From: Desulfosporosinus sp.
GTDB taxonomy: Bacteria; Bacillota; Desulfitobacteriia; Desulfitobacteriales; Desulfitobacteriaceae
Direction: 5' to 3'
Assembly (NCBI GenBank): GCA_031292075.1
Contig: JARLHW010000075.1
Coordinates: forward strand, 22,876 to 86,875
Length of the DNA: 64,000 nt
Shown here piece after piece: positions 19,478 through 29,437 of the stretch. The first letter of the stretch is position 1. Each line of letters opens with the position of its first letter. Below the pieces are notes generated by a model. That model had not been told where the DNA came from, ran no database searches, and saw only the letters and a list, made by a program, of their open reading frames with translations. A program made the translations under genes and the position numbers.

Positions 19478-20488
19478 ATGAGTTTAAAAGTAGCAATTAA
19501 TGGGTTTGGTCGAATTGGTCGTCTGACACTGCGCGCAGCTCTAAGTCAAGCGCTTCCTTTCGAAGTGGTTGCCATCAATGATTTAGGAAGTCCTGATCTA
19601 TTAGCCCATTTGTTTAAGTATGATTCAGTTCATGGAATCCTGCCTAATTCAGTGGAAATTGATGGACGCACAATGATTATTGACGGTAAACGAATTGAAA
19701 TTCTGGCGGAAAGAAATCCTCTGGATTTGCCTTGGAGTAAACTTGGGGTAGATATCGTCATTGAGTCTACCGGACATTTCACGAAACGTGATGCGGCAGC
19801 CCAACATTTGACCGCAGGTGCCAAAAAAGTTGTTATCTCCGCTCCGGCTAAAAACGAAGATATCACAATCGTTTTGGGAGTTAACGACGATAAATATGAT
19901 CCGCTGAAGCACCATGTTATTTCTAACGCTTCCTGTACAACAAATTGTCTTGCGCCAGTTGCCAAAGTGTTGCTTGACGCTTTTGGAATTGAACAAGGGA
20001 TGATGACTACTACTCATTCAGTTACCAATGACCAACGCATTTTAGACTTTGAGCATTCAGATTGGCGTCGGTCTAGAGCTGCATACCAATCTATGATTCC
20101 AACGACCACGGGTGCAGCCAAAGCGGTAACCCTTGTCTTACCTGAATTGGAAGGCAAAATGAATGGCTTAGCGGTCCGGGTTCCTACGCCGAATGTTTCC
20201 TTGGTTGATTTCGTAGCTAATTTGACCAAACCAACTACCAAAGAAGAAGTAAACACTACCCTTCGCCAAGCCGCAGATGGTAAACTCAAGGGAATTCTCG
20301 AGTATTGTGAGTTACCCTTAGTTTCCCACGACTTTAATGGTAACCCGGCCAGTTCTATAGTTGATGCCTTGTCAACCATGATGATTGGAGATCGTATGGT
20401 TAAAGTATTGGCTTGGTATGATAATGAATGGGGCTATTCAAACCGCGTTGTGGACTTAGTGAAGCTTATTGTAACGAAAGGATTGTAA
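19478..20488 (+). CDS. gap: Type I glyceraldehyde-3-phosphate dehydrogenase
   Basis: [44 protein letters not shown] 19478. Confidence 0.96.
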   Translation: MSLKVAINGFGRIGRLTLRAALSQALPFEVVAINDLGSPDLLAHLFKYDSVHGILPNSVEIDGRTMIIDGKRIEILAERNPLDLPWSKLGVDIVIESTGHFTKRDAAAQHLTAGAKKVVISAPAKNEDITIVLGVNDDKYDPLKHHVISNASCTTNCLAPVAKVLLDAFGIEQGMMTTTHSVTNDQRILDFEHSDWRRSRAAYQSMIPTTTGAAKAVTLVLPELEGKMNGLAVRVPTPNVSLVDFVANLTKPTTKEEVNTTLRQAADGKLKGILEYCELPLVSHDFNGNPASSIVDALSTMMIGDRMVKVLAWYDNEWGYSNRVVDLVKLIVTKGL

Positions 20489-20506
20489 GTTAGGAGGAGA
20501 TGTACC

Positions 20507-22240
20507 ATGAGAAGGACTAAAATTGTCTGTACAATCGGGCCGGCAAGTGAGTCCAAAGAAAAGGTTCAAGCTCTTCTAGCTGCAGGAATGGATGTAGCTC
20601 GACTGAATTTTTCTCATGGAACCCATGAGGAACATGGCAGCAGAATTGCGGTTCTAAAAGAAGAGGCTGCAAAAATCGGCAAACATCTTGGTATTCTTCT
20701 CGATACTAAAGGCCCAGAAGTACGTACTGGCATGGTTCCGGATGAGGGCATTACTTTAGAAAACGGTTCTGCCTTTAGTTTGGACACGGATCTCGGCGTA
20801 GGAGACGAACAACGGGTTGGTATTACCTATACCAACTTGTGGAAACAGGTTGAGGTAGGTACCCATATTCTCATTGATGATGGCCAAATCGATTTGGAAG
20901 TAACCTCTGTGGACAACGAAGTTATTCGCACCGTTATTCGTAACGGTGGAGTACTTAAATCACAAAAAGGGGTTAATGTTCCAGGAGCCCTCATAGACCT
21001 ACCCGCCGTCACGGAAAAGGACATTGACGACATTCGCTTTGGTATTTCCCAAGGAATTGACTTTATTGCTGCTTCCTTTACTCGCAAGGCCTTAGATGTT
21101 TTGGCCGTGCGCAAGGTAGTTGAAGATATGGGCGCCGATGTCCACATTATTGCCAAGATTGAAAGTCAAGAAGGACTAAACAATTTAGACGCTATTCTCG
21201 AAGTGGCTGATGGTTTAATGGTTGCTCGCGGAGATCTTGGGGTGGAAATTCCGGTTGAAGAAGTTCCCATTAGCCAGAAAGATATGATTCGTAAGTGCAA
21301 TTTATTAGGCAAACCCGTTATCGTTGCCACTCAGATGTTAGATTCGATGATACGTCAACCTCGGCCTACCCGAGCGGAGGCCAGTGATGTCGCCAACGCT
21401 ATTTTGGACGGAACGGATGCCATTATGTTATCAGGTGAAACAGCAGCTGGGCATTTTCCGGTAGAAGCTGTTCAAATGATGGATAAAATAGCTAAGCGGA
21501 CTGAACAGACCTCCTTAGAGACCCAGGCATACCGCCATCCTCAGCTAAACGTAGCTGAGGCAATATGCTTCGCTAGCTATACTATAGCTAAAGATCTCGA
21601 AGCTGTTGCCATTATTACGCCCACCCATTCAGGACTGACCTCGCGTATGATCTCTAAGTACCGGCCCATCGCCCTGATTATCGCCGCGACTCCATATGCT
21701 GCGACAGCAAGGAAATTATCCTTACAATGGGGTGTTCAACCCTTGCTTGTTCCCCAGAGTTCAGGAACAGATCAAATGTTGTTAGTTGCTGTGAATGCCT
21801 CCTTAAATCAAAACTATGTTCATTCGGGAGATGTGGTGGTTATTACTGCGGGCGTCCCCATCGGCCAAGTTGGCTCTACAAATATGATCAAAGTTCAAAT
21901 CCTAGGCAATATCATAGCCAGAGGGATGGGAATTGGAAGAAAGTCCTATTCCGGCTTCGCCCGTAAAGTTCACTTTCCAGAGAAGGATGCTTTCGATGAT
22001 GGGGACATTTTGATTGCAGAGACCACTGATGCGAGCTTTGTACCCCTGATTGCCCGAGCCGGAGCGTTAGTAGTTGAAGAAGGTGGTTTGACATCACCTG
22101 CAGCTATTGTCGCCTTGCAATATGGGATTCCGGCCATCGTCGGTGCTCCGGAAGCTTTTTCTAAGGTAACTAATGGCCAGACTGTAACGGTCGATGCCTT
22201 GAGCGGCGTAATGTATGAAGGGTGTGTCAGTATACTTTAA
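20507..22240 (+). CDS. pyk: Pyruvate kinase with C-terminal PEP-utilising domain
   Basis: RRTKIVCTIGPAS, MVARGDLGVEIP, ATQMLDSMI; C-terminal LVVEEGGLTSPAAIVALQYGIPAIVG. Confidence 0.95.
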   Translation: MRRTKIVCTIGPASESKEKVQALLAAGMDVARLNFSHGTHEEHGSRIAVLKEEAAKIGKHLGILLDTKGPEVRTGMVPDEGITLENGSAFSLDTDLGVGDEQRVGITYTNLWKQVEVGTHILIDDGQIDLEVTSVDNEVIRTVIRNGGVLKSQKGVNVPGALIDLPAVTEKDIDDIRFGISQGIDFIAASFTRKALDVLAVRKVVEDMGADVHIIAKIESQEGLNNLDAILEVADGLMVARGDLGVEIPVEEVPISQKDMIRKCNLLGKPVIVATQMLDSMIRQPRPTRAEASDVANAILDGTDAIMLSGETAAGHFPVEAVQMMDKIAKRTEQTSLETQAYRHPQLNVAEAICFASYTIAKDLEAVAIITPTHSGLTSRMISKYRPIALIIAATPYAATARKLSLQWGVQPLLVPQSSGTDQMLLVAVNASLNQNYVHSGDVVVITAGVPIGQVGSTNMIKVQILGNIIARGMGIGRKSYSGFARKVHFPEKDAFDDGDILIAETTDASFVPLIARAGALVVEEGGLTSPAAIVALQYGIPAIVGAPEAFSKVTNGQTVTVDALSGVMYEGCVSIL

Positions 22241-22262
22241 AGATTACGGAAGGAGGGAGATC

Positions 22263-23012
22263 GTGAGTTCTGAAAGGCAGGATGAGATTCATTTCTTACT
22301 CCAAGAACATGGAAACTTAACCGTCATAGAATTAGCGCAGCGGTTTAAAGTCTCTGAAATGACCATTCGTCGAGATCTCAAGAACCTTGCCGCGTTGGGT
22401 TTAATTCAACGTGAACATGGACGAGCGATTTACCCTCCTGTGCCAATGGATACTTTGTTAATGATGAGTATGGGCGAAGCTGAACGTGAAAAAGCAAGGA
22501 TTGGGCATTTAGCGGCAAGCCTGATCTCAGAAGGGGATTCCATCATATTAGATGCAGGCACGACAACCTTGGCTGTTGCCCAAGCCCTGAGTACAAAATG
22601 TACTGTGATTACTAATTCCTTGCCCATTGCCAGTGTGCTTGGTAATCGGGATGGAATTACGATGTTGATGACCGGGGGAGAAGTGCGAAGTGGTACTTTC
22701 GCGCTGGTTGGGCCAATGACACGATCCGCTTTTAAGGGCTTCAATGCGGACAAATTGTTCTTAGGAGCAACAGGAGTAAATCTTGAACGCGGTTTGTCGA
22801 CCGCCAACATGTTAGAATCTGAAGTTAAACAAGCTATGCTCGAGGTAGCGAAAGAAGTCATCCTTGTTTCCCATAGCGCTAAGATTGGCCAAGTAAGCTT
22901 TCATACCTTTGCGCTTTGGGACAGTGTCCACATACTGGTAACCGACGCTGGACTATCCGCAGCGATCAGGAAAGATCTTGAAAGTAGGGGCATCAAAGTC
23001 TTACTTGCTTAG
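22263..23012 (+). CDS. DeoR-family transcriptional regulator
   Basis: N-terminal HTH (VIELAQRFKVSEMTIRRDLKNLAALGLIQREHG), C-terminal sugar-isomerase-like sensor; GTG 22263. Confidence 0.9.
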   Translation: MSSERQDEIHFLLQEHGNLTVIELAQRFKVSEMTIRRDLKNLAALGLIQREHGRAIYPPVPMDTLLMMSMGEAEREKARIGHLAASLISEGDSIILDAGTTTLAVAQALSTKCTVITNSLPIASVLGNRDGITMLMTGGEVRSGTFALVGPMTRSAFKGFNADKLFLGATGVNLERGLSTANMLESEVKQAMLEVAKEVILVSHSAKIGQVSFHTFALWDSVHILVTDAGLSAAIRKDLESRGIKVLLA

Positions 23013-23029
23013 CGGATAAGATAACCCAG

Positions 23030-23083
23030 CAAGGGGACGGTTGTCTTGCTTCCTTAATAGGAAGCAGGAGAACCGTCCCCTTG
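23030..23083. repeat. REP-like palindromic element
   Basis: cAAGGGGACGGTTgtctTGCTTCCTtaataGGAAGCAggagAACCGTCCCCTTg, two-step stem-loop. Confidence 0.65.
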
Positions 23084-23092
23084 TTTCCGCTT

Positions 23093-23138
23093 AACAAACG
23101 CGTAAAGTATACCTTGGTAGGCTTTACGCGTTTGTTTT
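23093..23138 (+). terminator. Terminator after the DeoR gene
   Basis: aacaaacgcgtaaag...ctttacgcgtttgtttt hairpin. Confidence 0.75.
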
Positions 23139-23160
23139 ATGGTAGATAACTTAAGGGTCT

Positions 23161-23448
23161 CTATTTAGGAAGAGTTAGTGAATCGTTTGTGTGTCTCTTG
23201 AAACCTTCAAGGTCATGGGCAAAATTTCCTGTATTAGTCATTTGATCATCAATCGTATCCTTGTCAATAGTACTGTGGGCACGGTCATTTAAAACATCAA
23301 TTAGTCCTGCTTCTTGGAGCTCGCTCGCAATTTCAAAGAGTGATTCGCGTTTAATGCGAGGTAAACGATTGACAAAGCGATTAATTTTCACAGGAGGGAC
23401 AAGATTTCGAAATTTTACTCCTCCGTACTTCATAATCCGTTCCGGCAA
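23161..23448 (-). CDS. Hypothetical protein (95 aa)
   Basis: TTG start with GGAGGAGG RBS on minus strand; no family recognised. Confidence 0.55.
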   Translation of the reverse strand: MPERIMKYGGVKFRNLVPPVKINRFVNRLPRIKRESLFEIASELQEAGLIDVLNDRAHSTIDKDTIDDQMTNTGNFAHDLEGFKRHTNDSLTLPK

Positions 23449-23590
23449 AATATCCTCCTCCTTAATCTAGCTGAATATGAACTTCTATATAATATTATTT
23501 GCTTAATGGTCAAAACAAATACATTTCTATATTTTAATAGAGGTATTTTTATTTTATTGTCGAACAAAAATAACTTAAGAGAAAGACAGT

Positions 23591-23640
23591 AAAAGTGCTG
23601 TCTGTTCTGGCCATAATAGGAAAGAACAGACAGCACTTTT
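23591..23640. terminator. Long perfect-stem terminator-like hairpin
   Basis: AAAAGTGCTGTCTGTTCT / AGAACAGACAGCACTTTT 18-bp stem. Confidence 0.7.
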
Positions 23641-23665
23641 GACATGGGATGGAGGAAATATCCTA

Positions 23666-24328
23666 GTGTTAGTTACTGACGGTATACATATGTTCGAAGG
23701 GGTAAAGGGAGCCCATATTTACCTTGTGACCGGTGCGCATTTATTTTTGGTTGACACCGGATTACCCGGTCAAGAACATCGAATCTGTAACTATTTAAGT
23801 GCTATCGGAATAAAACCCTCTGCGCTCGAAGGCATTGTTCTTACGAACTATGACGTGGATCATGTAGGCAGTGTTGTGGCTATGCAGAAACTTGCAAAAT
23901 GTCCCATCTATGCCCACGCTCTTGAGATACCCTATGTCCTTGGCCAACAAGATCGTCTCGGAATTAAACGTTGGTTACCGCTTGTAACCCAACCGCTTTA
24001 TGGAAAGCTGATTGCTCCCCGAGATCTCCGTCCTTTGGTTGGTGGGGAATTTTTTGGGGATTGGGAAATCATCCATACACCCGGTCATACCCCAGGTCAT
24101 ATTACACTTTACCGTAATGGCATCGCGATTGTTGGAGATCTCTTTCAAGGTGGAGAGATTTGCTTAGCTCCAAGTTATTTTACCTGGAATGTAGCTAAAT
24201 TGAAGGAATCCGCACAGATTGTGATTGAACGTCCCTTACGTTGGATTTTACCCGGGCACGGTCCTGCAACTCCGGCATCGAGTCATTGGCTGAATAAACT
24301 TCAAAAATCACTCAGAAGTAGAAGTTAG
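23666..24328 (+). CDS. MBL-fold metallo-hydrolase
   Basis: TNYDVDHVGS, HTPGHTPGH, GDLFQGG, LPGHGP metal-binding pattern. Confidence 0.88.
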   Translation: MLVTDGIHMFEGVKGAHIYLVTGAHLFLVDTGLPGQEHRICNYLSAIGIKPSALEGIVLTNYDVDHVGSVVAMQKLAKCPIYAHALEIPYVLGQQDRLGIKRWLPLVTQPLYGKLIAPRDLRPLVGGEFFGDWEIIHTPGHTPGHITLYRNGIAIVGDLFQGGEICLAPSYFTWNVAKLKESAQIVIERPLRWILPGHGPATPASSHWLNKLQKSLRSRS

Positions 24329-24347
24329 TTAACCCGATCGCTTAAAA

Positions 24348-24560
24348 TTAATGGACAGAAGGATCCTCTTTAATCTGAACCTTGCTCAGGGCATCATGGA
24401 CTTGTCCTCGAATAAAAGACAAATACTCTTGGCGTAAGGCTTCTTGTTCATCGCGCTCCCATTCTTCAAGGCCATCAGACTTTTTCTTCCTTGCCAGTTC
24501 GTTAATGCGCTCAATAATTATATTAATGGGTGAAGTACTCAACGAAGATGCCCCTTTCAT
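24348..24560 (-). CDS. DUF896 family protein
   Basis: RINELARKKKSDGL...EQEALRQEYLSFIRGQVHDAL. Confidence 0.85.
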   Translation of the reverse strand: MKGASSLSTSPINIIIERINELARKKKSDGLEEWERDEQEALRQEYLSFIRGQVHDALSKVQIKEDPSVH

Positions 24561-24696
24561 CAAACTTATTTAAGAGCTTGTATTAATATATTTTTTGCCT
24601 TATATTATAGCATGTTTATAAAACTAATGACAAATTTATCCCTCTGATCTATTTATGTTAAGATTAAGAGGGAAGGCCACTAGGGGAGGGACATTT

Positions 24697-25113
24697 ATGA
24701 AATTATCTTCAAAAACAAGCTTTCGTGTGCGTTATTCTGAAACAGATCAAATGGGAATTGTCTATCATGCCAATTATCTTGTCTGGTTTGAAGTGGGTAG
24801 ATCAGAACTTTTTCGAGAATTAAATCTTCCCTATACGCTGTTTGAGGAGCAAGGTTTAGGTTTAGCCGTCATAGAGGCCAGTTGTCGTTACAGAAAACCT
24901 TCTAGGTATGATGATGAGCTTATTGTTATTACTGAAATAGATCATATGTCCGCGCGCGGAGCAAGCTTTTCCTACTGCGTTTACCGTGAAGAAACTCTTT
25001 TGGCAGAAGGTAAAACAGTGCACGTGTTTGTTAACAAAGAGGGTCGTCCAGCAGACGCTCGGAAGTACGCAATATGGCAATCTTTACAACCAATTCTCGA
25101 CAAGAAAAAATAA
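24697..25113 (+). CDS. Acyl-CoA thioesterase (YbgC/4-hydroxybenzoyl-CoA thioesterase family)
   Basis: VRYSETDQMGIVYHANYLVWFEVGRSELFRE hotdog-fold signature; ATG 24697. Confidence 0.9.
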   Translation: MKLSSKTSFRVRYSETDQMGIVYHANYLVWFEVGRSELFRELNLPYTLFEEQGLGLAVIEASCRYRKPSRYDDELIVITEIDHMSARGASFSYCVYREETLLAEGKTVHVFVNKEGRPADARKYAIWQSLQPILDKKK

Positions 25114-25194
25114 TAGTCCGATTCCTCATAATAACTTATAATTATGGTAAGATATACTTCACATTATATCTATTGCATAGCCTCACGTCCCGTG

Positions 25195-25214
25195 GTATTA
25201 TGTATACATAATAC
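25195..25214. promoter_or_regulatory. Perfect 20-bp palindrome, operator-like
   Basis: GTATTATGTATACATAATAC, directly upstream of a 42-codon ORF. Confidence 0.6.
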
Positions 25215-25232
25215 AAAGAGAGAAGGGGTTTT

Positions 25233-25361
25233 ATGTTTTTAGTAACATGGATCGAAGGCGAAGAAGTTAACTATCGACTCGTAATGAAGAAGGAACTTCC
25301 GACCCTGATGGCTTCCGTTGCCCTTGGCAAACATGCAATTATCCAAAGAGTGGCATCGTAA
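25233..25361 (+). CDS. Small protein (42 aa)
   Basis: RBS gagaagggg then ATG: MFLVTWIEGEEVNYRLVMKKELPTLMASVALGKHAIIQRVAS; not in ORF track. Confidence 0.6.
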   Translation: MFLVTWIEGEEVNYRLVMKKELPTLMASVALGKHAIIQRVAS

Positions 25362-25420
25362 TACAACACGTATGCTCAGAATTTTATTATTTAGCCATTT
25401 CTAGGAATTTAAATATTGAC

Positions 25421-25456
25421 AAAATGTCCATCAAATGATGGGCATTTATTTTTTGG
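25421..25456 (+). terminator. Terminator after the 42-codon ORF
   Basis: AAATGTCCATCA/TGATGGGCATTT followed by attttttt. Confidence 0.7.
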
Positions 25457-25600
25457 ATCATTGTGCAAGATAATCTGAATATGTTTGATGAATAATTAAA
25501 ACAAGAAATAGCTAATCCCGAACAGCAAGCGCTTGGTTTTTCCGATACAGCTTGTTATAATGAGGCTCAAAGCACAATTGGTATAGGAGGTTGTACTTTC

Positions 25601-26869
25601 TTGAAATTCATATCTGCCTTTCTCCTTGCTATTTTTTTAATATTAGGTAGTACGCCCACAGGATTGGCCGCCTCAAAAGAAACTCTGCCTCAGGTACACG
25701 GCGAGGCGGCCTACTTAATAGATGTACAATCCGGTCAAGCCCTCTTTATGAAAAATCCAGATGAGCCACTGGCTCCTGCAAGCACCACGAAAATTATGAC
25801 CGGGCTTTTAGCTATTGAAAAGGGAAATCTGAACGACACAGTCACAGTGAGTTCGACCATGCTTAATAATAAGCTTGTTTATGGAACCCAAATTTACCTT
25901 GTGCCCGGAGAAAAACTGTTATTACAAGATCTTCTGTATGCTATGTTTTTAAACTCTGCCAATGATGCTGCTGTCACAGTTGCCGAACACATTGGTGGTA
26001 ATTTGCCTAACTTTGTCGATATGATGAATCAACGTGCCCTTGAAATTGGGGCTACCCATACCCATTTTCTTAATGCGAGTGGTTTAACGGAGACTGGGCA
26101 CGTCACGACGGCTCATGATCTTGCTCTGATTGCACGTGTCGCTTATCAAAATCCTGTATTTGCTCGGTATGTCCGTACCAAATCACAGACAATCTCACGT
26201 TCAAAATCGGATGTTCCTACGCTGATGATTAATGAAAACAAGTTACTGCGCACAGACTCTGCAGTTGATGGCATCAAGACAGGTTATACGGCTGCTGCCC
26301 AGAACTGTCTGGTGGCGTCTGTGACTAAAGATGGCCGCCAATTCATTGGCGTGATTCTTAAATCTCCGGGACATGAGATCTACACAGATATGGAGGATAT
26401 GTTTGAGTATGGTTTTACCCAGTCTAAAGATACTGTATTTAAGCCTTCCGGTGCAATACTATCTACAGTTACAGTAAATAATGAACCTGTAAATTTGGTT
26501 CTCGATCGCCCGATTTACACGACCCAAAAACTTGACGAACAGAGCTCGACCTTAAGTTTACAAGTCATTCCGGCTTCTAACGGTCCACTTGCTTCAGTTA
26601 ATGAGGGACAAGTTGTTGCCCAGGTCAAAGTTCTTGATGGGAACACCCTCCTTAATACTTTGCCCTTGGTATCTTCTAAGACGATTCAGCCACAAACACA
26701 AAAAAAGACAGGCATTTCAAACTATTTGCTCTGGATTGGTGGATTAATACTCTTCTTGGGAGTCGCTTTGTCAATTACCCTCGGCCTAAAATCATATGCT
26801 GGTCGACTTTACCGTAGACAGGTACGGCTTAATCGAAGAAGGGAGTCCAATAGTGAATCACGTAACTAA
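25601..26869 (+). CDS. D-alanyl-D-alanine carboxypeptidase (DacF/PBP5-like)
   Basis: PASTTKIMTGL (SxxK), NSANDAA (SxN), DGIKTGYT (KTG); signal peptide and C-terminal anchor. Confidence 0.92.
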   Translation: MKFISAFLLAIFLILGSTPTGLAASKETLPQVHGEAAYLIDVQSGQALFMKNPDEPLAPASTTKIMTGLLAIEKGNLNDTVTVSSTMLNNKLVYGTQIYLVPGEKLLLQDLLYAMFLNSANDAAVTVAEHIGGNLPNFVDMMNQRALEIGATHTHFLNASGLTETGHVTTAHDLALIARVAYQNPVFARYVRTKSQTISRSKSDVPTLMINENKLLRTDSAVDGIKTGYTAAAQNCLVASVTKDGRQFIGVILKSPGHEIYTDMEDMFEYGFTQSKDTVFKPSGAILSTVTVNNEPVNLVLDRPIYTTQKLDEQSSTLSLQVIPASNGPLASVNEGQVVAQVKVLDGNTLLNTLPLVSSKTIQPQTQKKTGISNYLLWIGGLILFLGVALSITLGLKSYAGRLYRRQVRLNRRRESNSESRN

Positions 26870-27902
26870 AACATTCTTAAATCGCAGTCTCAAGTTCATT
26901 TCTTTTTGGGTTGTGGTCGGCGGGCTCATCTACCTTCTCGGACACTTTATTTATTTGTTCTTACCCTTTATCCTTGCGTTTATCATGACTGCAACTATCA
27001 ATCCTTTGAGAAATTTTCTTGTCCGCAGAGTCCGCTTCCACCACAAGGTTGCTGTTTTAACCGCAATGCTCATTGAAATAGGCGGTTTAGGTGTTATAAT
27101 TGTTCTGCTGGTTATACGACTTATTCGAGAAGTCCAGGAAATTTACATTCACTGGCCTGTTTACAATGAACTATTACAACACCTTTTTGCCCATTGGCTT
27201 GCTAAAGTGGAAATTTATTACTTGAAACTACCGGGGAATAATATAGAGACTATCAACAACACTGTCAAAGAATTCACTAACTCTATTCCTTCAGATTTAG
27301 CTTATATTTTATCGTTTGCGGCGAAAATCCCGGAAATTGTTATTGTGATAGTGATTGCGATTGTTGCTACATTTTTTATGTCTAGTGGTTCTAAGCGCTA
27401 TCTAAGCGAATTTTTGCAGATCTTCCCCCCGGAATGGCGCGAGCATCTTAGTGAATTGGGACGAGATTTCTCCCGGGCCTTTGCGGGTTTTGTTCGGGCG
27501 GAATTTATTGTTTTTCTGATTACATTGTTTCTTTCCATCGTTGGCTTAACGCTTATTCACGCTAAATTTGCAATTGTCTTGGGAACTATTACTGGGATCT
27601 TTGGGATTCTTCCCGTTTTAGGTGTGGGTATCATTCTAGTTCCTTGGGCGGTATTAGCTTTTATAAGTGGACATAGTTTGCTGGCTATCGAGCTCTTGCT
27701 CCTAACAACTTTTATTACGATATTGAGACACATTATTGAGCCAATGATTCTGGGTGACAACGTAGGCCTCGATCCACTCTTCGTACTCATGAGCATGTAT
27801 ATTGGTTTGGCATCAACGGGTGTAGTTGGGTTGATCTTAGGGCCATTTATTCTGATAGCCTATCAAGCTTTACGAAAGGCCGGAGTTTTCCGCAATCTCT
27901 AA
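26853..27902 (+). CDS. AI-2E transporter family / YtvI-like sporulation membrane protein
   Basis: Multi-TM protein with GILPVLGVGIILVPWAVLAFISGH; GTG 26853 overlaps dac end. Confidence 0.8.
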   Translation: MNHVTKTFLNRSLKFISFWVVVGGLIYLLGHFIYLFLPFILAFIMTATINPLRNFLVRRVRFHHKVAVLTAMLIEIGGLGVIIVLLVIRLIREVQEIYIHWPVYNELLQHLFAHWLAKVEIYYLKLPGNNIETINNTVKEFTNSIPSDLAYILSFAAKIPEIVIVIVIAIVATFFMSSGSKRYLSEFLQIFPPEWREHLSELGRDFSRAFAGFVRAEFIVFLITLFLSIVGLTLIHAKFAIVLGTITGIFGILPVLGVGIILVPWAVLAFISGHSLLAIELLLLTTFITILRHIIEPMILGDNVGLDPLFVLMSMYIGLASTGVVGLILGPFILIAYQALRKAGVFRNL

Positions 27903-28034
27903 ATGGATAAGCTTCATTCCAATAAAGTCCACATCGAAGAGAGACTCTGACAGGGTCCGTTTGGCTTTTCAGAGTTGTATATCTTATAATGAGATCCTAG
28001 AGAATTAAGGAGACAATTTAGGAGTTGACATTTC

Positions 28035-29363
28035 TTGGAGAAGGGTAAAAAGGTTGTAACTTTAGCCTATGGTTGTCAGATGTCTGAACGTGATGCCGAA
28101 ACATTGACGGAGATCACCAGACAGGTTGGCTATACTTGTTCAGATGAGCTTGAAACTGCAGACTTAGTCATTGTAAACACCTGTTGTGTAAGAGAAAGCG
28201 CAGAAAATAAGATACTTGGGAAAATTGGTGAACTTAAGAAACTTAAAGAGAAAAATCCCAACTTAAAGATTGCTATCAGTGGCTGTATGGTTCAACAACC
28301 GGGTGCTTTAGAACGGTTGCAGAAACGAGCACCCCACGTGGACATCTGGGCCGGAACCCATAACTTACACGATTTCTCAGGTCTGTTACAGCGAGTAGAA
28401 CAGGGAGGAAAAGTGGCGGAAGTATGGCAAGAACCTAAATTAACTTTAGAATCTACCCCGCTTGCGGAGAAAGGCAAGTTACACGCAAGCGTTAATATCA
28501 TGTACGGTTGCGATAATTTCTGTTCATATTGTATTGTTCCTCACGTTCGGGGTCGAGAACGTAGCCGTAACCCTGAAGAAATTATTCAAGAAATCAAATA
28601 CCTTGTTGCCAGCGGATGTCGCGAAGTTACGTTATTGGGACAGAATGTAAATTCTTACGGCAAGGAGTTTTTACCCGCCTATGACTTTGCGGATTTACTC
28701 CACGATGTGGACCAAATTCCGCTTCTTTTGCGGATACGCTACATCACTTCTCATCCTAAGGATTTATCAGATAAGCTGATTGAAACGGTTACTTCAGGGG
28801 AGAAACTTTGCGAGCACTTTCATCTCCCTATTCAATCTGGTAGCAATTTTATTTTAGAACGTATGAATCGGAAATACACAAGGGAATACTATTTAAGTCG
28901 AGTTCAAAAAATTCGAGAACTACTTCCCCAGGCAAGCATAACAACGGATATTATTGTCGGCTTCCCTGGAGAAACGGAAGAAGATTTCGAACAAACTCTC
29001 GCTATGATGAGCTCGGTCCATTACAGTCAAGCCTTCACCTTTATGTATTCTAAACGCTCAGGAACACTGGCCGCCGTTATGGAAGATCAGATCACTTTAG
29101 ACGTTAAGAAACGTCGTCTACAGAGGTTGATGAGTGTGCAAAACCAAGAAAGTCTGGATTGGCGGCAACATATGATCGGGAAAGCTTATGAAGTCCTGGT
29201 TGAAGGTCCCAGTAAAACAAATCCCCAGCGATTAGCCGGAAGAACCCGCGGCAACGAACTTGTCGTTTTTAGTGGCAATCCGGAACTTATTGGGTCTTTG
29301 GTTAACGTACGGATCGCCGAAGCAGGATCATGGACCCTAGTAGGAGATATTGAAAAATCGTAA
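28035..29363 (+). CDS. miaB: tRNA-2-methylthio-N6-dimethylallyladenosine synthase MiaB
   Basis: TYGC-like AYGCQMSERDAE, NTCCVRESAE, radical-SAM MYGCDNFCSYCIVPHVRGRERSR. Confidence 0.96.
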   Translation: MEKGKKVVTLAYGCQMSERDAETLTEITRQVGYTCSDELETADLVIVNTCCVRESAENKILGKIGELKKLKEKNPNLKIAISGCMVQQPGALERLQKRAPHVDIWAGTHNLHDFSGLLQRVEQGGKVAEVWQEPKLTLESTPLAEKGKLHASVNIMYGCDNFCSYCIVPHVRGRERSRNPEEIIQEIKYLVASGCREVTLLGQNVNSYGKEFLPAYDFADLLHDVDQIPLLLRIRYITSHPKDLSDKLIETVTSGEKLCEHFHLPIQSGSNFILERMNRKYTREYYLSRVQKIRELLPQASITTDIIVGFPGETEEDFEQTLAMMSSVHYSQAFTFMYSKRSGTLAAVMEDQITLDVKKRRLQRLMSVQNQESLDWRQHMIGKAYEVLVEGPSKTNPQRLAGRTRGNELVVFSGNPELIGSLVNVRIAEAGSWTLVGDIEKS

Positions 29364-29437
29364 AGAATCTGTTAACCTTAAATTTAATGCAGGAATTAAG
29401 AGTTCTATGTAGAATGTTACATCTGGAGGTGTTGATT

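Noticed and set aside
19630-20379. Minus-strand ORFs inside gap
   Set aside because: Overlap the conserved gap frame fully; no independent evidence.
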